Part shown: positions 1 through 10,283 of the stretch, one piece after another
How positions within the stretch are numbered: position 1 is the stretch's first letter
Layout of the letters: the number at the start of each line of letters is the position of its first letter
From: Psettodes erumei
Lineage: Eukaryota; Chordata; Actinopteri; Pleuronectiformes; Psettodidae
Reading direction: 5' to 3'
DNA length: 64,000 nt
Assembly: GCA_016785225.1 (NCBI GenBank)
Contig: JAFBJZ010000225.1
Coordinates: forward strand, 1 to 64,000
Position numbers and translations under genes: made by a program
Notes under the pieces: model-generated
The model's database searches: none
Told to the model about the DNA's origin: nothing
Seen by the model: the letters and a program-made list of their open reading frames with translations, nothing else

Positions 1-810
1 ATCCAGGGATCGGACAGAGGTAGTGGAAAGCTACAAATTCCTGGGTGTTCACCTTAACAATAGACTGGACTGGACTGAAAACACCCAAGCCCTCTACAAG
101 AAGGGCCAGAGTCACCTCCACCTGCTGAAGAGACTGAGGTCTTTTGGGGTGGGCAGGACCCTCTTAAGGACATTCTATGACTCTGTGGTGGCCTCAGCCA
201 TTTTCTTTGCTGTGGCCTGCTGGAGAGGAGGCAGCACGGACAGAGACAGGAGCAGGCTCAATAGACTGATCAGGAGAGCGAGCTCTGTCCTGGACTGTAC
301 CCTGGACTCTGTAGAGGAAGTGGGGGAGAGAAGGATGTTAGCTAAGCTGACATCCATCATGGACAAACCTCTCACCCCCTACATGACACGGTGGGGTCCC
401 TGAGCAGCTCCTTCAGCAGTAGACTGTTACACCCATGGTGTAAGAAGGAGAGGTTCCGCAGGTCCTTCATCCCAACCACTGTCAGGTTCTACAACACATG
501 CACCACCTGAAATCTGTTGTAGGAACTGTGGTCACATTAGCATACATTCATCCTAGCAATATTATTTATATCAATGCTTATTACTTTTTTTTCCTTTAAC
601 GTTGTCTTATAATTTATTGGCCATTAAATTTGCTTTTTACAATTGTTGTACAATTGTCTTCTTGTTTCTCCTGTCAGCAATGCTGACAACTCTGTATGCT
701 CACTATGTCTTTATTTTATTTCTTTTTCACCTTTTCTCTGCTGCTGTAATATGTGAATTTCCCCATTGTGGGATTAATAAAATTAATCTAATCTAATCTA
801 ATCTAATCTG
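1..810 (+). mobile_element. LINE 3' end (CR1/L2-like non-LTR retrotransposon), decayed
   Basis: The open frame at 23-403 encodes the C-terminal part of a non-LTR retrotransposon reverse transcriptase ORF: the YKFLGVHLNNRLDW stretch, then KGQSHLHLLKRLRSFGV and the RLNRLIRRASSVLD block, all typical of fish CR1/L2-clade ORF2 ends. The frame breaks near 395-402. The expected continuation (FSSRLLHPW, then KKERFRRSFIPTTVRFYN) is readable in another frame at about 401-500, so the copy is dead. A short 3' UTR follows, with a CCCCATTGTGGGATTAATAA terminus and a (TAATC)n tail at about 783-810. Such a short tandem-repeat tail, rather than poly(A), is usual for this clade. The 5' part lies outside the window. 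The exact family (Maui or Rex-like) is not resolved. Confidence 0.85.
783..810 (+). repeat. (TAATC)n tail of the LINE
   Basis: About five tandem TAATC units directly follow the LINE 3' terminus. They are best read as the element's own 3' tail rather than an independent microsatellite. Confidence 0.8.
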
Positions 811-1019
811 ATAAAAGGAAATGCTATGATAGCTTTGACAGTTATCAATATGCTGCTCTCCTTCCACATCCCTTCTCCCACCCCCTGTCTTTGTTTGTTG
901 GATTGGTTATGACGGGTATACGATAATTTTCCTCAAAATACAATAATTTTATGTCTCTGGTACGATAATCCTACATTTCTCACCAGGCAACACTGACTAG
1001 GGGGAGATATTTAGAGTTG

Positions 1020-1512
1020 TGAAGTGTATCGCTAATTGAGAAGAAGCACCTGAAAGGACCAGTGCATTCTATTACGCATGCCACCGACGTGCAAACGTAC
1101 CGTATCCTGTCACTGCCAGTTTATTGTAGTTTCTGAAACTTCTTTGCGATGTTGTGGACACGAGGTCATTAAGGAGACACAACCTCTTACTGGCGACGAG
1201 GATTATGTTGGAGCACCCACACAGACGGTGTCTGCAAGGGCTGAAGTATGTTTGCATTTGTGGTGGCTAATCAGAAGCTACGTGCGTCACACATGTGACA
1301 AAGCCTTGTCAGTTGTCTCAGGTGGCAGAGCCTGCTGATAAGTGTTTCAGTTTAAATATAAGCGCGAAAGAGTGGTGCGTTCAAGGGCGGAAGCCGACTT
1401 CTACTGAACAAGCCAGCGCCATGCAACGGTAACGTATCCTGACACTGCCAGAGTTGATTAAAGTTCCGAAACTTGTCGCAGATGTTGTGGACATGTGGTC
1501 ATTTAATAGATA
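1020..1512 (+). mobile_element. Decayed LTR retrotransposon fragment with primer-binding site
   Basis: Two diverged copies of a segment of about 75 bp lie at about 1097-1172 and 1431-1505. They share GTATCCTG.CACTGCCAG, then TC.GAAACTT and GATGTTGTGGACA. The first copy is followed at 1191-1203 by TGGCGACGAGGAT, which matches the start of a primer-binding site complementary to the 3' end of vertebrate tRNA-Ser(GCT), as used by several Ty3/gypsy-type elements. The second copy is preceded by a TATA-like TTTAAATATAAG at about 1350 and a TGTGACA that could start an LTR near 1294. I infer a collapsed element: 5' LTR end, PBS, a little internal DNA, then part of the other LTR. No gag or pol remains. 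Confidence 0.45.
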
Positions 1513-2064
1513 CACCATCATACCACATATTTCTATGCAATGAAAATACAAACATAACGTTTAATCACGTGTTCACATTTGCGTAATTCTTTCTGCCTTT
1601 ATTGTCCCGTTTTGGTAACATAGGATAATAAGTAGATTCAAATGTAAAGAGGCCCAGATGTGTGCGTGTGTCGGTGCTACGTTCAGCGGTCTGACGGGTC
1701 CGTGTTGGCGTTTCAAATGAGTGTACTGTCAAATAATAAGTAGTCTAATACTTTACAGAAGTACTGAGGCGGTCCCTGACTCTCCCACCAGTCTGACTGT
1801 GCCAACTTCAAGTTCGAAGCTCACGCAGGCCGGAAATGAAAAAAACACGTAAACTACGGAGGCTATGCGCAGATCTCAACGCTGACTGTGTTTGCGGACG
1901 TGGATCATGGATGTATTATGAGAATACATACACTAAATCCATGACGTGGACGCGGGGAGGCTTCCTGCGCAAACTCACTGACACGGTAGCGGCTCCGCTC
2001 TTCCACGTGGACCCTGTCATTGACCAAAACACACTTCAGTCTCCGTGGCAGCCAGGCGGGGCGG

Positions 2065-2066
<2 letters not shown>
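1513..2066. other. Upstream region of CGREF1, no gene seen
   Basis: Unique-looking sequence with scattered CpGs. The open frames here have no recognisable similarity and are broken by the GT repeat. Confidence 0.4.

Positions 2067-2109
<43 letters not shown>
2067..2109. repeat. (GT)n microsatellite
   Basis: About 21 uninterrupted GT units. The overlapping Cys-Val or Thr-His open frames on both strands are products of this repeat. Confidence 0.95.
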
Positions 2110-2112
<3 letters not shown>

Positions 2113-2281
2113 TGGGGGTGGGGGGCGTGCGTGTGCCGCCGCCGTTGCGCAGTGCAGACTGGGAGGCGCGATCAGGGCGATGCGGGACAGGCAGAGTGTT
2201 TTCTCCAAATGTGAAACCGTGGACCCGAGCCGTGCCAGCGTTGACGCCTTTTCGCTGTCCACACATCCACCATGCAGACAG
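2110..2281 (+). promoter_or_regulatory. Candidate CGREF1 promoter / first exon
   Basis: A GC- and CpG-rich block ends in a good donor (ATGCAGACAG then gtaggt, exon end 2281). Spliced to the acceptor at 3245, its ATG at 2272 reads in frame into the signal peptide exon, adding MQTVVF ahead of MESHLGK. The exon is inferred from splice sites and frame only. Confidence 0.35.
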
Positions 2282-3253
2282 GTAGGTTCATCCTCACTGT
2301 GAGTACACACATACAAAATGCCACAGCACTGGGCTTATCAGCTGAGCCTCGCTGAGGTGTGCGCGCGTTTCTTAAACTCACATTAAATATTTAGATGCTT
2401 CTTAATTCACGTGCAGTCAAAAGGCTAACCTGGGCTGTTCTCTCGCGCTACAACGAGCCATTCTCGCAAGTTTTGTATTTTGTGCAGGGGTGCGATTAGA
2501 AGCAGGGAGATGACCTGTGCGCCGCCGGCAGGCTGTGGTAACGCTGCAGTTAGCCGGTGTCGGCTGTGGGGCTGCGCGCTAGCATCGCTGCTGCTCCGCA
2601 GGCGGAAGCGGCACCGGCAGCTGCTTTATGAATCTGTGCATTTACACTTCCAGGTCAACCCAAAGCAGTTTAATCCTCAAAAAAAGGTTCTGCTCTTCTA
2701 AATGGACCGGAGACACACGTACTTGTTCACTGAGCAGTGGGGACAGTGTGGATGATGTCATGCTGAGCTACTATGCAGATGTTTTATTGACTTTGCCATG
2801 ATGGATCGCAGATTCACCCTCCGTGCCACTTGCAGAGGCTGCAGGACTGCTGCACATATTTATACCATGACTGTTTTTTTATTCGTAGGCTGTAGCTTGA
2901 TGTGGCATGTAGTTTGGCTAGTGGACACGGCTTCTGTTGCAGATGGTTTCAGAGCACGTGGATGTTTTTTGGCAGGTACATTGAAAAGTACACGTCAAGC
3001 TACCACTACCCCTCAACTATTCCTGTGTCCCATACATAAATTATTTGGAAATTCCATTATCATTTTATTCCAACCATGAAATATCTTGAGATACCAATTC
3101 TGTTTCTTGCAAAAAGGCAGCTTATTATTATTAAGAAGAATATTGTATCACTTCATGCGTTTGATTTTGTGGTAAAAGTGCTGACTGTAAATTTCTGACA
3201 GTGGCCTGTGCAGATTTGAGTTATAGCATGGCTTTGTACTTGTAGTTGTGTTC

Positions 3254-5450
3254 ATGGAGTCTCACCTGGGCAAGTTGGTCCCATGTGTCCTGTACCTGTT
3301 CCTGCTCGTGCAGCTGTGCCTGGCTGCACCAGGTCAACCGGGGTCACAAAGGTAAACTCACCGCTTTATCTGCCTTATCCAACCTTGCGCTCTCTGTGCC
3401 TCTCAGTTTTTCCACGTAAAACCAACACATAGACTTTTTTAGTCTTTCAAGTTAATATACTTACAGATTTCTTTTCATGACTAATACCTTTTCATTGTCA
3501 TAAGAAGTGTTTTTTCCTAATAAACATTCCATCAAGGTCTGCTATATTAGACTGACCAAGATTTCTAACACTAGATATTTCAAACCTTTTTTAAACATGG
3601 CAAATGATCATATGCTTTGTTGAAAATACCTATCTATTGGCAGCATTTCCAGCAAAAGAAACAAATAAAGAAATTAATTGAAAAGAAAAGATGTTTTTGA
3701 AATATTTTGTTTTTTATTGCTTTATTCCACAGAGAGGAGTCAGTAGATGCCAATCCTCCTTCCATAGCACTACCCAATCCCTTTGGCTCTGGGGAGGAGG
3801 ACCGCAGGTGAGAAATGCAAACCAGATCTGAATTTTTTTCAACCTGCAGTCTGTTTTAGTCGACTATGCAGCTACTGCCTGGTGACTCTATGGACTTTGG
3901 CTGCTGAGTTGTACTAACGATGTGGCCTGATCCATATATTGATAAGATTACATGTGCAATAAGTTTCCTGGTGCAACTGTGAAATATCTCCCCTTTCACA
4001 TCTATGTCATGGCAACAGTGTGGTCATATCTTATTTCCACTGACTGACAGTGCAACATTAACAGATGTGTATACTCCAAATGTTTGTCTGCTATAAAGAA
4101 TCACCTCTGCTAGGATCTGCACCTCCTTCAACAAACAATACACATAGATTCACAAAAGACCTGTGTGCAATGTGAATGGATAGAAAGGCATTTTCAGTTA
4201 TAACAGGAGTGTTGAGGTAGTTTGACCATGCTGCCATTGACGTGACCATTGCTTCATCTATGGCCTGTGCATGGGATTAAAGGATTTGTAATTCTCGGGC
4301 AAATGATACTGCAGGTATGACAATGCCTTTTTATGGCTTATGTATAATACTTTTAATAGCCTTGGTTTTAAAAGTGCTATACAAATAAATGTGCTTTGCC
4401 TCAACACCGAAAACACAGAGTTAAATATTTAAGCAAAAAGTGTTCCTCCTGAGCAGGGTGACCTCAAACAGCCCTGCTACCCTTAACTTCAAACACACAG
4501 AATAGCAGAGCTGCTCAAAGGCTCAGTGAGTGCCACTGTTGCCCTAGGGGTGCCTTCTTACCATCGGCCTCATGCAAGATGTGAGCAATTCCAGATAAAC
4601 AAACAACCTGCACTGCACTGTATTTTTCGATGAGGTGGCACTTCCTCCTGGCACTTTAACTCATGTGTTAAGACTTATCTTAAAGTAAAAAAAATAGCCT
4701 ACAATTCTGCCCTCTTGTGGTTATAAATAATACAGGAATACTAGTGTACTTAAAGTACTACACAGCCTGCTTATGAGTAGGCAAGACTAAATACAAAAGC
4801 AGCAAAGGGAGATTTTAAACAATCCACTTGAGATATTTCAATCTTAAATTTCTCTGACAGGATCTGCAGTACAACCTAGTCCTTGCAGAGTTGAAAGAAT
4901 CTGACTCCTCAGTGTAAATTCATGACTCTTATTGTTTTATGGATGGATTGAAACAGCCTGTGTGTTGTGTGTACCACAGGTTGCTGCAGAGTTACATACA
5001 GTCCAGTCTGAAGGATGGCCAAGGAGGGCCAGAAATCAGCACCTGGGAGCAAGGTAGGTATCGCCACGCACGTGATACCTGTGTATGGTCTAACACTCTT
5101 TCATACCAGCCAGTCAGTAGTCACTGAAACTGTTGTGTTGTTTGGTTTTAAGCATGTCACTCTTCCTGTTTTTGGTCTCAGAGGTATTCTTCCTCTTTCG
5201 TCTGTACGACTACGATCGCAGTGGGCTGTTGGATGGCTTGGAGATGATGAAGCTGGTTTCAGACTACAGCTCCCATCATACACCTGGAGCACAGGCCAAT
5301 GAGTTGGTGAGAAGGTGTGGCTGTAGGTGTGTGTGTGTGTGTGTGTGTGCACGCACACTGTGTGTTTGAACTGCCACTGTATTTGATCAATCACTCTAAT
5401 CTCCCTGTATTAGAACGACCTGTTAATCTGACGTGCGTATCTGTGTGTTT

Positions 5451-5495
<45 letters not shown>

Positions 5496-6381
5496 GTCTG
5501 AGTTCAGGTTGTGTCCATGGTAGATTTTTTACTCCAGACTCAGGATCTAAACGAGGATGGCCTATTAGCCCCATCAGAGCTGCTGTCTCCATCATTACCT
5601 CATACACAGGTACTGTGTGAATGTACACACCTCCATTCATACATAACACACTCTTTCTCATCAAGTGTAATGGTTTTCTTTAAGCCAGTACAGACAAAGG
5701 ACTGAACTAAATGACATGCTAGTTTGTTCAGCATGATTGTATAGTAATGAAAAATCTTTGATGGATAGATAAATACTTTTATATAAAAATATAAATGAAA
5801 GTTAGTCATAGATATGATATAAAATGAAAAGGTTGGGAAGCAGACCTTGTGCTTGGGATTGTATTGTCAATCTGTATTTTGTTTTTGTCATCAAACACAA
5901 GTATGTTATGATACCAAGAATCAGCTGTCAGTTTGTGTCAGCGTTAGTTAACATGTAGACCGATGCCTTATTGCATTTGTAGTGTGCATTTAATTTTGGC
6001 TGACAGCGCTGGATGTATTCATGCTAGTTGTATTCATATGTCATTTGTTGACCGCAGTAACATTGCATCACATTTTCTACCTCAAAGGACTCGAGCAACA
6101 ATGATGCAACTCACCCGGGGCATGAGGTGGTAGTGGAGGAGAAGCTGTCGAACCCCAGTGCGGACTTGGAGAAGGCGGGAGCAGCGGAGCAGAGAGAGGA
6201 GGCTCATGAAGAGATTCAGCCTCCGGAAGAAGAGCAACCTCAGGATGAAGAGAAGACACAGGAAGAGGAACATGTAAAACAAGTAGATGAACAGGATGGA
6301 CAGCAACTCCCAGATGCTCCAGTGGCAGATCAGCAGCATTTTCAGGGAGCCCATGTACATCAAGGGCAACCAGAGATATGA
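3254..6381 (+). CDS. cgref1: Cell growth regulator with EF-hand domain 1
   Basis: Coding exons: 3254-3351, 3733-3807, 4980-5053, 5182-5306, 5508-5609 and 6088-6381 (stop TGA); 255 residues, all introns GT-AG and phases consistent. CGREF1 is a secreted calcium-binding protein linked to growth control and AP-1 signalling in mammals. Seen here: a hydrophobic signal peptide (about residues 8-25, VPCVLYLFLLVQLCLA), the LPNPF and LLQSYI motifs conserved in CGREF1, EF-hand loop 1 at 92-103 (DYDRSGLLDGLE), EF-hand loop 2 at 137-148 (DLNEDGLLAPSE), and a very acidic Glu/Gln/Pro-rich tail (about 165-255), shorter than the repeated mammalian tail. Both loops keep Asp at position 1 and Glu at 12. A (GT)n repeat almost abuts the exon 5 acceptor. 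Start chosen at 3254; an upstream in-frame ATG in a candidate exon ending at 2281 is possible. Confidence 0.92.
5327..5349. repeat. (GT)n microsatellite in CGREF1 intron 4
   Basis: About 11 GT units shortly after the exon 4 donor. Confidence 0.9.
5456..5494. repeat. (GT)n microsatellite next to CGREF1 exon 5 acceptor
   Basis: About 19 GT units ending 13 bases before the acceptor at 5507. The pre-mRNA therefore has a long UG tract where a polypyrimidine tract would be expected. Confidence 0.9.
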
Positions 6382-7472
6382 ACGCACACATACTGTATAC
6401 ACACCAGAGATTGTTCTGGGTGTGGCCTGTTGAAGACTGAATGTAGAGTTTAAAAGTACCACTATCACCTGAAAGAACTTCTTTATTTTTAGCATTACAA
6501 ATGGATCTGAACTCTAGCATTTTATGATCAATTTCATTTGACTGTTAAACATGTAGATGGTTGATGAGAAGAAGTATCTGGTGAAAGTATTCCTGTCAGT
6601 GTATTGGAATACTCTTTCTACAGCCAGTCACTACAGGTTTCATTATGAATACAAAGATATCTAGAGCTGTAAAAGGGACAAAAGTCATACATTGAAAATG
6701 CAATATTATCCATATTAGTAAAATGGAAGCCATCATTAAGAGAGATTTGTACTTTTAAAGACCTTTCCTCTTCCGGGAAGTGAAACATTTGGTCATTTAA
6801 TTTTAAATCATTTAAAAGTAACCAGATGGGTTTTATTTTTTTGCTTTAATAGTATTTATTTAGCCATTTCTCTCATACATGATACGTCTGTACATTTTTA
6901 TGTATTAGTGTTTTTCTATGGAGAAACTGTTGTTTTATGTAAACACTGACTGGCCTTATTGTGCCTGTCCTGCTCTAGACTTTAGACATCTGCATGTCAT
7001 AGTCAGGACCAGAGGTGCATCTGGACTGTTTATTTATTTAAAATGTTCTTATTGACAGTCACCTCAGTTATGAAGTGAAGTTATCTTTATTGATAATTTC
7101 CTTAAAATTAGGCTGGTCAGAAACAAAAAAAAAAAAAATACATCTCATTATGCAGTATTGGCAAAGTCTTAATTTCTTTGGGAGCACTTGTGAACCATTC
7201 AGTAAGTATTGTACTTCGATGAGAATTTTAATGTGCTGGAATTAGTTGGGAATCATAAAATTACTTGACTTTACTCTACTCCTAATAAGTACTTACACTA
7301 ATGAGTTGTCTGCTCCTGGCAGAAACCTTTACAGTTCACAAATACTAAATGTAATGTTAAATTCAGGCTTTATCTGCAAACTTGAAATATGTTTACAGTC
7401 CAAAAGTGTGTACTGTTTGTTGTAATTTTTGTTTACCTTTCTAACCACTTATGCATTTATACAGCTGGAGAA

Positions 7473-7478
7473 AATAAA
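7473..7478 (+). terminator. Poly(A) signal, CGREF1
   Basis: AATAAA about 1.1 kb after the CGREF1 stop. It is the first canonical hexamer that ends a plausible 3' UTR before the EFCAB2 promoter. Confidence 0.55.
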
Positions 7479-8024
7479 GCCAAGATTGCTTTGGCTCTCT
7501 CCCTCTCTGGCCCCAGTTTTTTGTTGTTGAATTTGTCAGATTTTTTTTGAAGGGCAGAAGCACAATACATGCAAACATGAAGAAGAGGAGCACTGCAGTC
7601 AAGCCAGCTGGTCTATGTGTGTTCAGGCAGTATTGTTTTTGGGCTCGAAAGCGAACTTTGACACTGTGCATCAGTACTTTGATGAAACTATATTTAACAA
7701 ATCTGCTCTTTGTAAGGCCAATGTGAGGAAGAGGAACCTGTGTTCATCCCATGAGGACCAGCACCTGGATTTGGTGTGTGATAACCCTGCTGATCAGGTA
7801 TGGATTCTCAAGGGAGATGGGAATGTGCGACTGCCTCAGTGCTGGATTAGTCACAGATAATATATAATATTATTTTGTACACTGTTGTATCCCTGCTTTT
7901 ACTTTACTGAGTAAAATTTAAAGCGTTTTACTTCATTAAGTAAAGGATCTCAAAATGAATATTTATATGACCCTTGCTGTTAATCGTTAAGTTAGCGTTT
8001 CACGGCCTCCTTGATTTTCACTCT
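7479..8024. other. Intergenic, CGREF1 to EFCAB2
   Basis: Contains an unrecognised open frame at 7615-7860 (+, 81 residues) and a short, diverged piece of the fish AAGTAC-type repeat near 7895-7965. No supported gene. Confidence 0.5.
7895..7965. repeat. Fragment of fish 'AAGTAC' dispersed repeat
   Basis: Carries TTTTACTTTACTGAGTAAAA and AAGTAAAGGATCT, the terminal words of a very common teleost non-autonomous repeat. Longer copies occur at about 21064-21455 and 38370-38888. Confidence 0.45.
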
Positions 8025-8137
8025 GCAACAACGTGTGCTTTCCTACAGACAGACACGCAAACAAACCGCTCTCCAGTCATAGTAGTGGGACTTTAAAGTG
8101 CCATGGTCGTGTTCGGCCAGCGATCTGCGGCCGGTCG

Positions 8138-8150
8138 GTTGCCAGGCAAC
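8138..8150. promoter_or_regulatory. RFX X-box
   Basis: GTTGCCAGGCAAC is a palindromic RFX X-box (two half sites with a one-base spacer), 17 bp before the EFCAB2 ATG, in a CpG-bearing promoter. RFX factors drive ciliary genes through X-boxes near transcription starts, which fits the ciliary role of EFCAB2/DRC8. Confidence 0.8.
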
Positions 8151-8167
8151 GAGACAACGAGGCAAAC

Positions 8168-10170
8168 ATGGCGGAGACCACACGGAGTGCAGGTGAGTTC
8201 GAGCCCGCTTATCTGCTCCGCTCGTTTAAAGTGTCGCCTTCAAACGACAACCAAAGCGGCATCTTAAATTCGTCAGCAGCGTCTTCTTCAAGATTACGGC
8301 GAACGTATCTCTCTCTCTCTCTCTCTCTCTTCTCTGTCAGAGGCCACAGTGTCAGACGCCCACAAGAAGATCACCGCGGCTTTCAGCAAGTTCGACTACG
8401 AGTCGAACAACACGGTGGACGTCCGGTGAGCTCCCACAGCTGGTTTGGCACCAGATGAAAAGCGGCGAGTGAGATCGGTGCTGACACATCCTTCATAAAC
8501 AGTCTTTGCCGTGTATTTAAATGAAGAGGGCTCACGCGGTGTGTGTGTGTGTGTGTGTGTGTGTGTTTAGGGAGATCGGCACCATCATCTATTCCCTGGG
8601 TTGCTTCCCCTCTCAGAAAGACCTACATGACTTTATAGCTGAGGTCAGAACAGTCTAAACATAATAATATTCATATTTTGGATGAAAAGTAACTGGTAAA
8701 ATAAAACAAAATCTGAGGCTTTCCTCAGATTTAGTTTTATTTTGGTCCTGTTACAGTACTTGCTATCCCTGCTTGCGAAATCTAATCCTAATCTACCAGC
8801 ATCATATACACATGTAACATACTGTACATAATGTTAGCAGCCATCCTTGGTCAAGAACCAAACCCAGAAGCCCTGTCCTGTTCATCCAGGTGGAAGAGGA
8901 CCACACAGGATTTATCCATTTGGACAGGTTTCTTCCAGCCATGAACAAAGTGCTGTCGGAACACAAGTAAGACACGTTATTTGTTATCTCCAGTGTAAAC
9001 TCCTGCCAGTTTCGTTGCTTTGCGTCCCTAATGAATTAAAATGCTGAATTTTGAGGTTGAGAAAGACGTCATGACGCAGGCAAGCAATGCATTATACAGT
9101 GTGTTTTTCTACAAATAGACCCAAGCAAGCAGATGAATATTCTGTTATGTTTGAAGATTGTCGACGAGGTTGTTGCTACAGCACTTTGCAGAAAATAGAT
9201 GTGAGGGGGAGAGGTCTACAGAGGCTACTGTTGTGCTGTTTTGATTTTCATTAAACTTTCAGATTATGCTTTTTTCAGCTCCTAGAAAATAACAAATGTC
9301 AGGCTTCTTTAAATAATTTAAGCAACTTTTCTTTTAAGCATGTGCTAAAGGCCACTCAGTAGATTCAAATGTGTACTCCATTAGACATCCTGTTGTCCTT
9401 ATGTTCTCCACCTCGATAAACCTTATCTAAAAAGCGAGGGGTTGGGGTGAGGAACTCCTTTCCTCCTTTTTTCCCCTCGGATTGAGTGTCACCTTTTACA
9501 GTTGTGTCGGCTGTTTGTATTTTGTATTTAGAACCAACCAGAACTTTTGATAGAAGGTGGTTTTGTCTTGAAAAATCACTTGCAAAGGATACGCTAATCC
9601 CATCATGCAGTTTTAAGTTATTACGTCGATATGTTTACAGTACTATCTGACAGTATTTCCGTACCAAAGAAGATGGACACAAATAACAACGACGTGCATA
9701 TATACTGTATGTCTCTCTATGTGTGTTAGGTTTCCTCCCATTCCTGAGGACCTTCTGCTTCAGGCATTTGAGGTGAGACCAGAGGCTGCGTCTTGTGAAT
9801 TCTCAAGTGTTGCTGTGCTTTAGGAGGAGTAGGAGAGTAAATCTGACACTGTACCTCTCACGTGATGTTTCCAGGTTCTGGACAAAGAAAAGAAAGGATA
9901 CCTGGAGCACGAGGAGCTGATGAAGTACATGACACAAGAAGGTAAAGCAGAAGCTTTTGGTTTTTATTGAGATCTCGAACGTCTAGAAGGTAAGAAACGT
10001 TTTATTTGAAATCATGGCTGTGCTGTGTGTTGATGGCTGTCTATGAACCAGGTGAACCCTTCACCCAGGAGGAGATGGATGAGATGCTGACAGCACTCCC
10101 CGACCAAGAGCAGAACCGTATCTATTACAAGGACTTTATCGGCCAGCTGACCCCTGACCCTGACACGTAG
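8168..10170 (+). CDS. efcab2: EF-hand calcium-binding domain 2 / dynein regulatory complex subunit 8
   Basis: Coding exons: 8168-8192, 8341-8425, 8571-8643, 8890-8966, 9730-9772, 9875-9941 and 10052-10170 (TAG); 162 residues, the usual family length. EFCAB2 (DRC8) is a calmodulin-like subunit of the nexin-dynein regulatory complex on axonemal doublet microtubules, where it helps control ciliary and sperm beating. Seen here: the family hallmark ESNNTVDVREIGTII with the first EF loop at 27-38 (DYESNNTVDVRE), a degenerate second hand (VEEDHTGFIHLDRF), a third hand with loop DKEKKGYLEHEE, and the conserved EPFTQEEMDEMLTA in the last hand. The start is the first ATG and lies just after the X-box. 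Intron 1 ends in a (CT)n tract. Intron 2 ends in a (GT)n tract directly before the acceptor. Confidence 0.96.
8307..8330. repeat. (CT)n tract before EFCAB2 exon 2
   Basis: Pure CT repeat serving as the polypyrimidine tract of the acceptor at 8340. Confidence 0.85.
8539..8566. repeat. (GT)n microsatellite abutting EFCAB2 exon 3 acceptor
   Basis: About 14 GT units followed only by TTAG and then exon 3, so the UG tract replaces the polypyrimidine tract. Confidence 0.92.
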
Positions 10171-10277
10171 ACACATCGTCACAGTGAGCGTGTCCCTGTA
10201 ACTCACAGGTTTGTGCGTGTTTGGTGTTAGTGTGTTTCGTTTTTAAGGCAGGCTAGTGGCTCTGATGTGATATGATT

Positions 10278-10283
10278 AATAAA
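10278..10283 (+). terminator. Poly(A) signal, EFCAB2
   Basis: AATAAA 108 bases after the EFCAB2 stop codon, followed by a short GT-containing stretch. Confidence 0.75.

Noticed and set aside
2017..2316. Overlapping frames with Cys-Val or Thr-His repeats
   Set aside because: Products of the (GT)n microsatellite.
6077..6520. Minus-strand frame of 147 residues
   Set aside because: Antisense of the CGREF1 acidic tail exon.
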